Positions 11,641 to 23,689 of a stretch of 64,000 nt of DNA are shown here, one piece after another. Location of the stretch: contig NC_089490.1 in the NCBI RefSeq assembly GCF_036850765.1, positions 127,934,522-127,998,521 of the forward strand, in the 5' to 3' direction. This DNA is from Saccopteryx bilineata (lineage: Eukaryota > Chordata > Mammalia > Chiroptera > Emballonuridae). Below the pieces are notes generated by a model. That model was not told the DNA's origin and searched no databases. It saw nothing but the letters and a program-made list of their open reading frames with translations. Numbering within the stretch: the stretch's first letter is position 1; each line of letters begins with the position of its first letter. The position numbers were made by a program, and so were the translations under genes.

Positions 11641-12115
11641 GAACAGTACTATTCCCCCATCAGCTTGGCTGGGCCCTGCCCCCTCGTGCCAACCACTCTT
11701 TATTGATAGAGAAAAGGGACGGGTGACAAAAGGACTCCTAAGGACCATTCACCTGCCACAGTCCTAGTACCTGCCGCACAGAAAGCTCTTTCCCCAGGTC
11801 ATGCCAGAGAGCAGTGCCCAGCACAGCTGGGACCCCACAAACCTGCCTAGGGGAACTTTTAGGGGCTGGCACAGGGTCTAGCAATAAACGTTTAGGGAGG
11901 AACCCAAGGAGGCCAGAGAGGCAGCTGCAAACTCATTGCAATGGTTGCGGCCCATTTTCTGCAGGTACCCTGTCCTTTTTCTAGCCAGCCAACACACACT
12001 TTCACAGTACCCTCCGTGTGCCACACTGCATGTCATCGGCTGGAGATGCAAACCTGGATCAAACTGGCCCATCCTCACAGACTATCATGTAACAGAGAAG
12101 ATAAGGTTAAAGTGG

Positions 12116-12210
12116 TCATGGAGGGAGGGAGGGAAGTAAAAAAAAGAAGGAAGAAAGGAGAGAGTGAGGGAGAGAATAAGAGAAAGAAGGAAAAAAGAAT
12201 GAATTCTGGA
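12116..12210 (+). repeat. Purine-rich low-complexity tract
   Basis: A run of GGA, GAA and AAG triplets, almost without pyrimidines on the plus strand. It creates spurious frames on both strands. Confidence 0.7.
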
Positions 12211-12854
12211 AGTTCGGAGGCAGTCAATGCTATTTTTGGAGGGAGGATCAGGGCAGCTCCTAAAATGGTGTCTAAAGGTGGGAAGCACGGGGCATATTCA
12301 TGGACCTGAGGTTGGTGAAGGAGGGACCAGAACTGAGGAAGGAGTGCTTGAACATCCATGTCATCACTCACTGCCCACAACACCTCGCCTAAGTACACAT
12401 CTTGCATGTGATGAAACTGAGCCCTAGAGCAGGATCAGAATAGGGGTTTTCTCCCCCTGGCCAGTGTTTTTCCACCTCTACAGGCTGTGGTAAGGCAAGG
12501 AAGCAGACTGAGGAGCCAGATCCCTGAGGGGAGCAGGAGTCCCTGCACAGACTCTGAACACCGCTCCCTGTCCCTATAGTCCTTGGGTGGAGAAATGGTG
12601 AACCTGGAGCTGGGGGAGGGAAGGGAAATAGGGAGATGAGGAAGGGGGCTGCATATTATAAGCTCGAGGAGTGGGGAGGGTCAGGACGGGTGTGTCACTG
12701 TTGGGCTGATTCTCTTCTTGTGCAGGGCAAGTTGCTTGTCCTCTCTGTTTATTGTTTGTGAACATCCCAGGCTTCTTTGGTCCCTCCAACAATGAATGCA
12801 AGCCAGCTTTCCTCTCCATGCACAGGACTTAAATCTAGAAAAAATCAGCCCTGC

Positions 12855-13240
12855 TCAATCAGTCCTACACCTGTGCTCACACAGTCCCACCCATTGGAAA
12901 TGCCCTTTCTCTCCCAACTCTTCGCCATCCTTCAAGGCCCCCTGGAAAGTCCTGCCTCTTTCATGCATCCTCCCAGGCCACTCCATCCCTAACTGACCCC
13001 TTGCCTCCTTGGGAAAGCTGGAGAAAGTCCCTCCTGACAGCAAGAACAGAGGATGTTCTTTGCACTGGTTCCATTCCCTTTCAACACTCAAGAATGTTGT
13101 TCCCTCAGTTTTCCCCTCTCCTGCACAATCAGTTTCCCCTACTCCATCATTCCCATCAACCCACAGACATGCTGCTATCCTCCCATCTTTTGGGGGGAAA
13201 TGTTCAAAACAATCTCTGGGTTCCTCTCTAACAATATCCT
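12855..13240 (+). repeat. L2-like LINE fragment
   Basis: The text 'catccttcaaggccccctgg' and 'agtcctgcctctttcatgc' resembles the L2 3' end segment ('ccttcaagacccagctcaa...ttcc'). It is old and diverged. Confidence 0.45.
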
Positions 13241-13327
13241 ATTGCTCTTTGCTTGCTTTTTAACAACAACAACAAAAAAAAAACAGTTTGAAAGACACAT
13301 ATTACTATTCCTATTCCTCCCCTCCCA

Positions 13328-13495
13328 TTCTCTTTTTTATTTTTTAATTTTTATTTATTGATTTAAGAGAGAGAGAGAGAAAGAGAGAGAACTTGATTTG
13401 TTCCACTTATTCACTGATTCTTGTTTGTACCCTGACCAGGACCAAAAGTGAAACCTCGGTGTATCTGGACAATATCATGATGCAGTACTGAGCCT
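13328..13495 (-). mobile_element. SINE-D (VES-like), old copy
   Basis: In plus orientation it reads 'ttatttattgatttaagaga', then 'accctgaccagg' and a degraded tRNA head near 13490. This is the reverse of the VES-type bat SINE. The GA repeat at 13367-13390 is part of it. Confidence 0.65.
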
Positions 13496-13984
13496 GGCCA
13501 CGGCTACTCCTTTTTCCTCTGTTGAACTCCTCCCAGCGAGGCTTTCACACCGGGCACTCCATTCACCCGCACACCTGCATGCAGTGTGCTGTATGGCCAT
13601 GTTGTTGAACCCTATGGTCAGTCCTCGGTGGAGCTCAGTTCAGCTGCACTGGACCCCACTAACAACTGCTCCTTCCTGAAACTCCTTCACTGTTCCCCCC
13701 AACCTCCTCAGCTTCTGATAAGTCCTCCTTACCTCTGGGCCTCCCTCCAGTATGGTGGCCCCTTTGCTGGTCCCCCACACCCAGCTCGCTCCCACCTCAG
13801 ACCCTTGACCTTGCTGCGCTCTGTGCCTCATCACTCTTTCCCCAGGTCTCCAAATGGCTCACACCTTCACTTCAGGTCTCCGCCCAACTGCCACCTCACT
13901 GTTCCCCTCCACCTGATGGTCTCTGTAGCAGTCATCATAAGCTGAGCTACTTGTTTTGTTTTATTGTACTCACTATAAAATTCG

Positions 13985-14075
13985 ATGAAAGCAGGGCCTT
14001 TGTTTTGTTCACTGTCATATTTCAAGTACCTAGGACAGTGCCTGGCACACAATACGTCTTTAATAGACCTGTTCA
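13985..14075 (+). repeat. L2 3' end fragment
   Basis: 'gcagggcctttgttttgttc', then 'agtacctaggacagtgcctg' and 'gcacacaatacg' correspond to the L2 3' terminus. Confidence 0.55.
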
Positions 14076-14735
14076 AGGGAAGGATGGATGAACAGATGAC
14101 TAATAAGCAAAGAGGCTTGAAATGCTTCTGTGTCCAAATAAAGAAAAAAGTTAGGGTGACTAAATTTGAGCCCAGTGAGATGGTGAGGGTGGCAAGGGGC
14201 AAAGCCAGGGAATTACCTCAGGGGTGGGTAGAGAGTGGTGCTTGCAGCTGAAGGGCACCCACTTCAGCTGCCAGGCACCCCACCTGGCCTCCTTTTTTTT
14301 TTTTTTCTTCCTCCTCTCTTCCCTCAGCCAGGCCTTTAGGAGAGGACAAAAGGGGCAATGGAATTCCCATTAAATGCCACTGGACACATGGTAAAGAGAT
14401 CAGGGCCCTTGGGATTCTGCTTCCTCAAGGTATGAGGCCTCTCCGCCAGTCTGGCTCCTCTCTGGGTTGGGGGTGGGTTGGAGTGTGCTGTGGCCCTGGA
14501 CTCCTCATATGTCAAATGCCAAACAGCAGGAGGTCAGCCTGAGTGAGGCTGGCCAAGTGGCCCCCATCTAGGCTGTGTGCATGCACTAGGGGGAGGGAGG
14601 AGTGCAGAAATCCCTGCCTGAGTCATTGGTCAGGGCTATAGACAGGCTGCGACCATCTGTTGTGTCTTGAGAGGCCAGGCCAGGGGCCAGCATCCTTGAG
14701 GATAAATCTTCCCTTTCTCCCAGACAACTAGTGTT

Positions 14736-14845
14736 TGCAGAGAACTTTCATGGTCACCAGTTTCACTCTCATTACTTCCTTGCCAGATTCTCATATGCTC
14801 CCCATTTTACAGAAGAGGAAATGGAAACCCAGAGAAGGGGAGTGG
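14736..14845 (+). repeat. MIR/L2-type fragment
   Basis: 'ccccattttacagaagagga' followed by 'gaaacccagagaag' is a common core of MIR/L2 elements. Confidence 0.5.
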
Positions 14846-15065
14846 TTCTCCCAAGGTCCTAGTAAGAAGGGAAGCTGGGACTCTCAGAATATTCTGCCAG
14901 CCTCTCCCTCTCCCAGCCTTGGCCAATGTGCCTAGGTGCCAAACACATAGCCTTCTCAGAGCTCTCAGGCACAGCTCCAGCCCAAGCCTACCTTCAGCCC
15001 CCCTCTTCCAGGAAGCCTTTTAGGACTTACAATCCCATGGAAGTTCTTAAAATGCTACAAAATCA

Positions 15066-15247
15066 CCTGACCTATGGTGGCACAGTGGATAAAGCATTGA
15101 TCTGGAATGCTGAGGTTACCAGTTTGAAACCCTGGGCTTGCCTGGTCAAGATGCATACAAGAAGCAACTACTACGAGTTGATGCTTCCCACTCCTCCCAC
15201 ACCCTTCTCTCCTCTCTCTAAAAAAATCAATAAATTTTAATAATCTT
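15066..15247 (+). mobile_element. SINE-C
   Basis: The head 'cctgacctatggtggcacag' and the end '...ctctctctaaaaaaatcaat' mark a SINE-C. Its A-rich tail served as target for the next SINE. Confidence 0.8.
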
Positions 15248-15263
15248 AAAAAAAGAATGCTGC

Positions 15264-15656
15264 GGCCCTGGCCGGTTGGCTCAGCGGTAGAGCGTCGGCC
15301 TAGCGTGCGGAGGACCCGGGTTCGATTCCCGGCCAGGGCACACAGGAGAAGCGCCCATTTGCTTCTCCACCCCTCCGCCGCGCTTTCCTCTCTGTCTCTC
15401 TCGTCCCCTCCCGCAGCCAAGGCTCCATTGGAGCAAAGATGGCCCGGGCGCTGGGGATGGCTCTGTGGCCTCTGCCTCAGGCGCTAGAGTGGCTCTGGTC
15501 GCAACATGGCGACGCCCAGGATGGGCAGAGCATCGCCCCCTGGTGGGCAGAGCATCGCCCCTGGTGGGCCTGCCGGGTGGATCCCGGTCGGGCGCATGCG
15601 GGAGTCTGTCTGACTGTCTCTCCCTGTTTCCAGCTTCAGAAAAATGAAAAAAAAAA
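15264..15656 (+). mobile_element. SINE-A, full-length, inserted in the tail of a SINE-C
   Basis: The tRNA-like head has a Pol III A box (TGGCTCAGCGGTAGAGC) and B box (GGTTCGATTCC). It is followed by 'gcgcccatttgcttctccac', a G-rich body and an end 'cagcttcagaaaaatg' with a 16-A run. The duplication AAAAAAAGAATGCTGC is identical at 15248-15263 and 15657-15672, so the insertion is young. Confidence 0.92.
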
Positions 15657-16479
15657 AAAAAAAGAATGCTGCAAAGTCTAAAACTCCATACAGCTACTCC
15701 TTTCCCACCCTGTGCTGTTGGTCACCCTGGGCTATTGGTCTGTCCCTGGGTGTTTGGCCCCTCCTGGCCCAGGACCTCTTAAGGGAAGCTCAGCCACCCA
15801 CAGGAGTAAATGATCCCCTGTATATGATCCGCCTGGGGTTGGGTGGTCTGATAGACTGGAGAGAGAGCACCTATTCTGGGAAGAGCCTTGCCCAAGGCCA
15901 CAGCCTGAAAGAGGTTTGCACCCAAAGGTTTGGCTTCTGTCCCTCAACACAGACTCTAATCCTGTGCTGCCCAAACCTCAGACACTGGCTACAGGCAGCT
16001 ATTTAAATTTAAGTTCACTAAAATGTATTAATTATTTTACAAGTTATTATTAAAAGTAAAAATTTTATTATTAACATTAAATTACATTAAAAGTTCAGTT
16101 TCTCAACAGCACTAGCCACACTCCAAGTACTCAGTAGTCATGTGTGGTTATGGCTACTGTATTAGCAGAGCAGACACACAGCATTCCCATCCTCTCAGAA
16201 AGTTCTGCTGGATAATGCTGCCCTAATCTCAGCCAGCACTCGGTTCTGCAGCCAGGGTGCTTCCCACCACAATGGGAACCTCTGTAGCTTTCTCTTTGAC
16301 TGGCAGTCTCACTTCTTAGGATCTCCAGATAGACTTCCCCGGGATTCAGACTCTTTTCCTTTGGAGTCCCAAGCAGTTTAAGGGCAAAGCTGAGCTCCAG
16401 CTTCCCCAGGAAGGAAGGAAGACAGGCTATCTGGACCAAACACTCCCCACCAGCCCAGTGTATTCTCCTGTGGCCAGGA

Positions 16480-16570
16480 GAGGAGGAGAAGGCTGAAGAG
16501 GAGGAGGAAGACTAGGTGGAGGAGGAGGAGGAAGAAGACAAGACAAAGAGGAAGAGGAGGAGGAGGAGGT
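16480..16570 (+). repeat. GGA/GAA-rich low-complexity tract
   Basis: Nearly uninterrupted purines with GAGGAG repeats on the plus strand. Confidence 0.75.
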
Positions 16571-16940
16571 AGGCAGGGCAGTTTGGCATCTTGGTCCTTT
16601 GGATTGCGCCTCCTTCCCTCCTCACTCAGCTGCTCAACACCCATCCCCCCTGCCTTATCCTCCTCATCCTCATCAAATCCCAAGGACAGATGGGAGCTGG
16701 CCGGGAGAAACGTGACCACAGTGAAAGCACTCTCCAGTGGCATCTGAGTCCGGGATCACAGCTATACCCCTTGAGGCCTGGCCAGTCCCTAGTCTCCAGC
16801 CTTGTGTCAGCCAGGCCTGGGGCAAAGTGATTCTCAGTGGGGGTGGGAAGGGCCATTTAGGAATTACAGGAGATTTAGGAACCTGTAGGTGCTGGATTAT
16901 TCCAGCAGACAAAACCATAGTTAAAAATATAGTCACTCAG

Positions 16941-17119
16941 CCCTGGCCAGGTGGCTTAGTGAATAAAGCATTGTCCTGGCACACCAAGGTTGGTTGCAGG
17001 TTTGACCCATCAGGGACATGTGATAAGCAATCAGTGAGTGCACAGCTAAATTGAACAGAGAGATAATACTTCTCTTTCTTTCTCTCTCACATCCGTGGAA
17101 ATAAATATTTTTAAATCGC
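16941..17119 (+). mobile_element. SINE-D (VES-like) with TSD
   Basis: 'ccctggccaggtggcttagt' head, degraded B box near 'gcaggtttgaccc', and a tail 'aaataaatatttttaaat'. AGTCACTCA flanks it at 16931-16939 and 17120-17128. Confidence 0.8.
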
Positions 17120-17374
17120 AGTCACTCATATGTTCACTCATCCATCCATCTATTCAACGCACATTGAATAAATTCCCACCCTGTAAAGACATAGTAAGAG
17201 GGTGTAAAGATGGACAGGTAGGCTCCATAACCAGCTTGATCAGGTAGGGACGAGGTTTGTTCTGGTCTTAATCCTTGTTCCAGGCTAGATGGAGATCCTT
17301 TGTCTCTGCCCAGTGGTTTGAGCAGGTTGGACACCCCACAGCCCCCTTCCCGCCAAACAGGCGCACGCGCACAT

Positions 17375-17376
<2 letters not shown>

Positions 17377-17407
<31 letters not shown>
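17377..17407 (+). repeat. (CA)n microsatellite
   Basis: About 15 uninterrupted CA dinucleotides, likely polymorphic. Confidence 0.95.
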
Positions 17408-17408
<1 letters not shown>

Positions 17409-18269
17409 CTGCTGCCATGACTCGCGCCTCCCCGCCCCCCCATGATCTCTGGCCAATCACAGCACCGAAGGGTAAGTCCCACTGCCTGATGGCCCCCAGG
17501 GAGTGTATTAGCACATTGGAACCACTCAACCTGCAATGACAAAGCCTGGGGCCTTGGGAGGCAACACAGCAGGAGGGGTGGGGGCCTGTGGGGAGCTGTC
17601 CTCCTTCCTTTCCCAGGAGAAAGCTCAGGACTAGATTAAGCATTCTGGGGCACCGAGGAATTTGGGGGCCTCAGCTCCAGCAGTGAATAAGCGATCCATA
17701 AAATCCCAATTTACACACTCACTGATCAAACGGCTCATCTACCCCCCCCCCAGGAGGTTGGGGGTTGCTCCGGGGCTTCCCCTACTCTTGCAGCAAGTCC
17801 TGGGGAGCCAGGAGCTGGACCCAGTACACAGGCTCCCAATGTTTTATCTGCAAACAAAATCACGCCTCAAATCCCCATGAAGATCTTCTGTCCCTAGGAT
17901 TTAGGGACCTGCAGGTACCCACTATGATCTGGCTGCCTTTGGGGGGATGGCCCACCCTCTTTGTCAGCCCTCTGTGAATAACAGCTCTTTTTCTCTCCTG
18001 TGCTGTTCTGGGGGCTGCCAAAGCTGACTTCACCCTCATCAGCACAGCTAATCACTTTTCCAGCTCTAAGTCCCTACTCTCCCCCACCCCCTTCTTTCCA
18101 ACAGCTCCTCCAGGTTTCCTGGTGCTGTGCTGCTGGGGGCTGCTCTGAGCCCTTTTCTGCACTACCCCCCTTCACCCCTCCCCCAGGCTAGGCCACATCC
18201 AGGAACAGGGCTTGGGGATGGAGTGACACCTGTCCCCACCCCAACTCCCTGAAGACACAAGGATGGGAG

Positions 18270-18450
18270 AATTAGCCTAGTCATTTCCCCAAAAGAATAC
18301 ACAATTTGTCTTCACCTGCCTAAATTTGATTCCCTTCATTAGGCTGGCTGCCAGGAATTTCAGCAACAGAAAACCATTCTGGTTAACAAGCATCCTCTTT
18401 CAAACCAATTGTACCTGTGGGAAGTTGCAGGCTATCAGTCACTCACCCTC
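18270..18450. promoter_or_regulatory. Candidate conserved non-coding element
   Basis: Unique sequence with several compact motifs: 'ttcattaggctggctgccag' (NFI-like half 'tggctgcca'), 'acctgcctaaatttg' and 'aaccattctggttaac'. No repeat signature is present. Function is inference only. Confidence 0.2.
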
Positions 18451-20034
18451 CATGAAGGGTCAGTAAGGCTCATTTGTTTCTCCCGAATGCTTGCTTGAGA
18501 TGGGCTCTACTGACTGAGCCAATACAAGTTTTCATGGAAGCCAAGCTGAAGCGAGCCTCTGAGGCTGGGAACTGCCTACCCTGCCACACCCACTTCTCAC
18601 TACCTGACCAGGTTAGGGATAGACTTCAACTCCCCGGCCCTGGGAGGGGACAGAAAGTGAGGAAGGAATCGCCCTATCTTTCTGCATTCCAAAGGGCTTG
18701 GAAGCTTGGGCTGTTTTCTCCCAGAGGCCATTGCTTACTGGGCTGAGGTTTGTTCTCCATGTCACTCAGTCCCCACAACAGGCTGCTAGGCACAATTATG
18801 GTGTGAGCCCATTCTGCAGCAGGGCATACTCCTCCTTTTCTCCACCTTCCTAACCTTTACTAGCTGCTCCCAGGGACTGACGAATGCAGGCTTGATTCAT
18901 CGATGATTTAAGTTAGGCAGGTGTCTGAAGGCCAGCCTGAAAGACTGACCCAGTGCTATGGGTCTCTGAGCCGATCCTAGCAAGCCCAGGGCATCAGTGT
19001 GGGGCTCCCAGTCCCACCTGCCTTCTGTGGCTCAGATGGTGTAGGCAGTGAGTCAGCCTCTGTGATGTGGCACAGGGTCTCAATCTCTCTGTTTCCTCCA
19101 GTGAGAAGCCAGAGAATATAGCAGCTCCCTCCCAGGCCGGCATGAGGGCATTGAAGGAAGAGTGGCACTGTCAAGACTGGCTGGAGGGGGGCCAGGGGCT
19201 ATGGCAGGACACCAGGGCAGGCTCTGAATTGGCTCTAAGAGGGCTAGCTAGAGAAGCTTCAGCCTAGGAAAATGGTGGAAGGTGGTGAGGGTGAAAGAGG
19301 ACAGTATGCTTTCTGATGCCAAGAAGATCCAACGGGCTTAAGGGATTCAAGGAGAGAAATGCAACTTGCCAGCTGTCTGCCGGACTCCAGGATGGAGACC
19401 ACTGCCCTGCAGGAATGAGGTCCCTGTCACACCCCTGACTGTGACTGTCAGGTGGGTCTGCAGAGGCTATGAGGGAAACTGAGCTCACCATCACTAAAAA
19501 TGTAGCCCGATTCCCAAACCATAGCTTCCCAGGATGCCCTAACCTGGCACCTGACCCCTCTGACCTCTCTTGAGACACCTCTCACCAGCACCTCCTCTGC
19601 CAACAAAGGGAGGAGCTCCAGGACTCTGACATGCCCTCATTCCCAAACTTCTGTCTCTTAGAAACTGCCCAGGCAAGGTCACATGCCCCTCAGGTCCCTG
19701 AGAGAGCCTACCACACCAGACCCAACTTCATCCTGAGCCACACTTTTCATGGTCCAGAATCTTCGAGGGGGAGATTTAGGAATCTAGCTAAGACTTCCCG
19801 GATCCCCTGGAGGCCCACAAAGATCTCAGACTCCAGGAAAAACATCTTAGCCTTTCTTTTCCAGAGACTGTGCATTCACCCAGGCCGGAAACCCTGGAAG
19901 CCTGTCTCTCCACTTTTTGCAGTCTCCACCCATCCAGCTGGCCACTGAGTCACCTTGACACCCTTTCTGAAATGACCCACAGCTGTCACATCTCCCACCA
20001 CGGCTGGCCCAGGATCTGAATTCATGTCTCTGCC

Positions 20035-20565
20035 CTCCTAATCCTTCTCTGAATGGCTGCCAGGGTGGTCCTTCTATAAAACAGACTCAACCCCCACTCA
20101 CCACGGAGTAGACACCAAACCCCTTAGCCTGGCACCAAGGGTGGGTCAGTTTCTCATTCCTTCCAGCCTTGGACCCTACCATTCTGGTCTCTTCTAATCC
20201 CTCCAGCCTTTTTTTAGATCATACATTTTCACACTTCCAGGCCGTTGCTCTGTCTGGTGCTTCTGCCTAGAATGCCGCTTTCTAGCTCTGCAGCTGGGGT
20301 GCTCCCAGACTACTGGGCTACTTAGACTCTGATCTGTTGCTGGCTCCCTCTTGAGTTCCCCTGGATAAGTCCCCTGCACATTTGTCCTACAATTTAAAGG
20401 TCTTATTTAGAGTTGGTGTCCCCTGTTAAGTTGGGTTCCTTATTCCTTCCCCTGCTCAAACAGCCCTGCCCCTGGGCCTGGGCCTTTGCACAGCAGTTCT
20501 TAAGCCCAGCAGCCTTTTCCTGCTCCCTTTGCACCCAGTCCTTTTCCCTCCTTCAGAAAACTTCC
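20035..20565 (+). repeat. L2 LINE 3' region
   Basis: The order 'tgccagggtggtccttctat', 'ccaaaccccttagcctggca', 'ccttccagccttggacc' and 'ctgggcctttgcacagcagt' is that of the L2 ORF2 3' end and 3' UTR in forward orientation. Confidence 0.65.
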
Positions 20566-20568
20566 CTG

Positions 20569-20917
20569 CTTGACCAGGGCAGTGGTGTAGTGGATAGAGC
20601 ATTGACCTAGGATGCTGAGGATCCAGGTTTGAAACCACAAGGTTGCCAGCTTGAGCACGGGCTCATCTGGCTTGAGTGCAGGATCACCAGCTTGAGCGTG
20701 GGATCATAGACAGGACCCCATGGTCACTGGCTTTGAGCCCAAAGGTCGCTGGCTTAAAGCCCAAGGTCGCTGGCTTGAGCAAGGGGTCACTGGTTTGGCT
20801 AGAGCACTCCCCTGCCCAGTCAAGGCACATATGAGAAAGCAATCAATGAACAACTAAAGTGCTGCAATTATGAGTTGATGCCTCTCATCTCTCTCCATCT
20901 GTCTGTCTCTCAAAAAT
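20569..20917 (+). mobile_element. SINE-B with about six internal 'ggcttgagc' repeats
   Basis: The head 'ttgaccagggcagtggtgta' is followed by a run of about 20-bp units ending in 'ggcttgagc', then 'gtcaaggcacatatgagaaa', 'caatcaatgaacaactaaag' and the 'atctctctcc' tail. Confidence 0.88.
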
Positions 20918-21020
20918 GGAAGGAAGGAAGGAAGAGAGGGAGAGAGGGAGGGAGGGAGAGAGGGAGGGAGGGAAAAGGAAGGAAGGAAGAAAGGGAGGGA
21001 GGGAGGGGGGAAGGGAGGGG
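20918..21020 (+). repeat. (GGAA/GGGA)n microsatellite grown from the SINE tail
   Basis: GGAAGGAA changes into GGGAGAGA units directly after the SINE-B A-tail. SINE tails are common microsatellite seeds. Confidence 0.9.
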
Positions 21021-21350
21021 CACTCACACATTGGAGACAGTGACAGCTATGCACAAGGCTCCCAGGGCCTCAAGTGGATTTGAGTGAAGCTGCTTACCCA
21101 CACAGTGGAGAAGGCTGTGATTACTGTCTAACTCGGGCACCACCACAATTGTGGCTGGGTAAGACCCTGCCAGTGCCCATCTCCTTGTCCCTTGGGACTT
21201 GGCCCTCCATGAGTGTGGATCGGAGGATGAGCTCAGGGCTCTTGACCAGTTTTCAGTCTCATGGGTCCCTTTTTCAGTCTGCTAAATGTGTGACCTATTC
21301 TCAAAAATACTTTTCAATGCATAAGATAAAAATACACAGGAAAGATATGT

Positions 21351-21530
21351 AGCTTTTTATGGTGGCAGAAGTTAACTAGATGTCTTGTGATCATTTTGCA
21401 ATATATATAAATATTAAATCATTATGTTGGACACTTGAAACCAGTATGTCAATTATACTTCAATAAAAAAAATAATACATGGAACTACTTGGTCAATTAT
21501 ACCTCAGTAAAGCTGGGGGAAGACAAAATT
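21351..21530 (+). repeat. LINE-1 3' end fragment
   Basis: 'tgatcattttgcaatatata', 'taaatcattatgttggacac' and 'tcaattatacttcaataaaa' are the well-known 3' terminus of a laurasiatherian L1, with a second partial copy of the end after 21490. Confidence 0.75.
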
Positions 21531-22104
21531 TAAAGATACATGGGGCAACAAAAGGAATCAAAAGCACTGAAATACAGTTCTATCCATGATCTCATCAGTG
21601 GTCACGGATCACAGGTCTCAGCCCAAGACTAGAGCCACAACCACCCCACCCCCCCGCCAGGTTTAGGATCCAAGGTTGACTTGGGTTCATTTAGGTGGCA
21701 TGTGACCTCCAAAACTCTTAAGCTTTAAAATCTTGGTGACCCTATGTTCCTGTACCCCAGTTTTCCCCTTTGCACACCCCTGCAGGGCCAGGCCTGAGCA
21801 GAGGTAAGGAAGCAGGCCCGGGCAGCCCACCAAGTCTTCCCCAGTGGTGGCTCTGGGGTGTCCCCTCCTCCACCCTTTCCAGCCCCAGGGTGCTGGGCTG
21901 AGTAACTCCAGCTATGCAGCCTGGCCGGTCTACCTAGGTGTAAATGGGCTTGTTGAACAACCCTACTACCTAGGGTTGTTCTCAAGGTAGTAGCCCCCAC
22001 ACCTTGCAGGGGGCCACAGGAACAGAGAAAGAATGAGAACTTGAGGGGAAGGTGCTGGCAAAGTCTAAACTACCACAGCAACAACTCTGCTCTTGTAGGA
22101 TCCC

Positions 22105-22170
22105 AACATATGTGCCAAGTGCTGCTCTAAGAGCTATACACATGTTAGTTCATTTAATCCTCACAATAAG
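22105..22170 (-). repeat. MIR fragment, left half (split by SINEs)
   Basis: 'tgtgccaagtgctgctctaa' to 'ttcatttaatcctcacaata' is reverse-oriented MIR. It continues at 22812 with 'cttacaataatcctgaaag', after the intervening SINEs. Confidence 0.65.
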
Positions 22171-22352
22171 CCTGACCTGTGGTGGTGCAGCGGATAAAGC
22201 ATCAACCTGGAACACTGAGGTCACTGGTTCGAAACCCTGGGCTTGCTTGGTCAAGTTACATGTGAGAGTTGATGCTTCCTGCTCCTCCTCTTCTGTCTTT
22301 CCCCCTTCTTTCTCTCTCTCCTCTCTAAAATGAATAAATTAAAAAAAAAATA
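22171..22352 (+). mobile_element. SINE-C inside a MIR
   Basis: 'cctgacctgtggtggtgcag' head, clear B box 'ggttcgaaaccc', tail 'aaaatgaataaattaaaa'. Confidence 0.88.
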
Positions 22353-22728
22353 GCCTGACCAGGCAATGGTGCAGTGGATAGAGCATCAGACTGGGACGCG
22401 GAAGATCCACATTTAAAACCCCGAGGTCTCCAGCTTGAGCGTGGCCTCACCAGCTTGAGTGCATGGTCACTGGCTTGAGCATAGGATCATAGACATGACC
22501 CCATGGTCACCTCCTTAGCCCAAGGTCGCTGGCTTGAGCAAGGTGTCACTCACCTTGCTGTAGGCCCCAGGTCAAGGCACATATGAGGAAGCAATCAATG
22601 AACAACTAAAGAGCCACAACAAAGAACTGATGCTTCTCATCTCTCTCCCTTCCTGTCTATCCCTGTCTGTCTCTCTCTTTGTCTCTGTCACACACACACA
22701 CACACACATACACACAAAATTAAAGTTT
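22353..22728 (+). mobile_element. SINE-B
   Basis: 'gcctgaccaggcaatggtgc' head, several 'ggcttgagc' units, and a tail with (CA)n at 22690-22717 ending in 'acacaaaatt'. Confidence 0.88.
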
Positions 22729-22731
22729 CTT

Positions 22732-22803
22732 TTTTTAAATTAATTTTCAGAGAGAGAGAAGTGAGAAGTATAAACTTGTAGTAGTTGTTTCTCATATGTG
22801 TAA
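22732..22803 (-). mobile_element. SINE-C fragment
   Basis: 'ttttcagagagagagaagtg' and 'agtagttgtttctcatatgt' are the reverse of a SINE tail; the head is missing. Confidence 0.5.
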
Positions 22804-22811
22804 AAAAACCC

Positions 22812-22935
22812 ACAAACCTTACAATAATCCTGAAAGCAGATGTGACTGTTATTTCCATGTTACAGAGAAGAAAACTGAAGCAGTTAACTTGTCTAGGTTA
22901 CCATGCTAGGCTGTGATGCCTGCCCAGGAAGTCTA
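22812..22935 (-). repeat. MIR fragment, right half
   Basis: 'gttatttccatgttacagag' and 'aaaactgaagcagttaact' continue the MIR interrupted at 22170. Confidence 0.6.
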
Positions 22936-22949
22936 ACTTGAAATGCTTT

Positions 22950-23262
22950 TCTTTTTTCTTTTCAGTGAGAAAGAGGGACAGACAGAGACAGACAAAAAGG
23001 AAGGGAGAGAGATGAGAAGCATCAACTCATAGTTGTGGCACCTTAGTTGTTCATTGATTGCTTTCTCATATGTGCCTTGACCAAGGAACTCAAGACAGCG
23101 GCCTTGGGAAGCCAGCAACCATGCGGTCATGTTCATGATCTCATGCTCAAGCTGGCAACTCTGCACTCAAGCTGATGAGCTGCCACCTCTGAGTTTTGAA
23201 TCTGGGTTGTCAGCATCCCAGGCCAATGCTCTATCCACTGTGCCACTGCCTGGTCAGGCTCC
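22950..23262 (-). mobile_element. SINE-B
   Basis: In plus orientation it runs from 'agagggacagacagagacag' through 'ttcattgattgctttctcat' and 'tgctcaagctggcaactctg' to the reversed head 'ccactgcctggtcagg'. Confidence 0.88.
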
Positions 23263-23301
23263 AGATGCTTTTCTGCCTCTCACCTAAGAAGAGGCTCTTC
23301 C

Positions 23302-23689
23302 CCTAGCGTGCGGAGGACCCGGGTTCGATTCCCGGCCAGGGCACATAGGAGAAGCGCCCATTTGCTTCTCCACCCCTCCGCCGCGCCTTCTTCTCTGTCT
23401 CTCTCTTCCCCTCCCGCAGCCAAGGCTCCACTGGAGCAAAGATGGCCCGGGCGCTGGGGATGGCTCTGTGGCCTCTGCCCCAGGCGCTAGAGTGGCTCTG
23501 GTCGCAACATGGCGACATCCAGGAGGGTCGCAACATGGTGACGCCCAGGATGGGCAGAGCATCGCCCCCTGGTGGGCAGAGCGTCGCCCCTGGTGGGCGT
23601 GCCGGGTGGATCCCGGTCGGGCGCATGCGGGAGTCTGTCTGACTGTCTCTCCCTGTTTCCAGCTTCAGAAAAATGCAAAAAAAAAAAAA
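23302..23689 (+). mobile_element. SINE-A, 5'-truncated, with perfect TSD
   Basis: It starts inside the tRNA-like head at 'cctagcgtgcggaggacccg', after the A box but before the B box. AAGAAGAGGCTCTTCC is identical at 23286-23301 and 23690-23705, so the truncation arose during insertion. Without its A box it should be Pol III-silent. Confidence 0.9.

Noticed and set aside
15264..15345. tRNA-like segment with A and B boxes (and equal ones in all SINE-A copies)
   Set aside because: It is the head of a SINE, followed by the SINE body and flanked by target duplications, so not a functional tRNA gene.
20569..20800. Regular 20-bp units that at first look like a small repeat array
   Set aside because: They are the internal units of SINE-B; there are no unique spacers, and CRISPR arrays do not occur in mammalian DNA.
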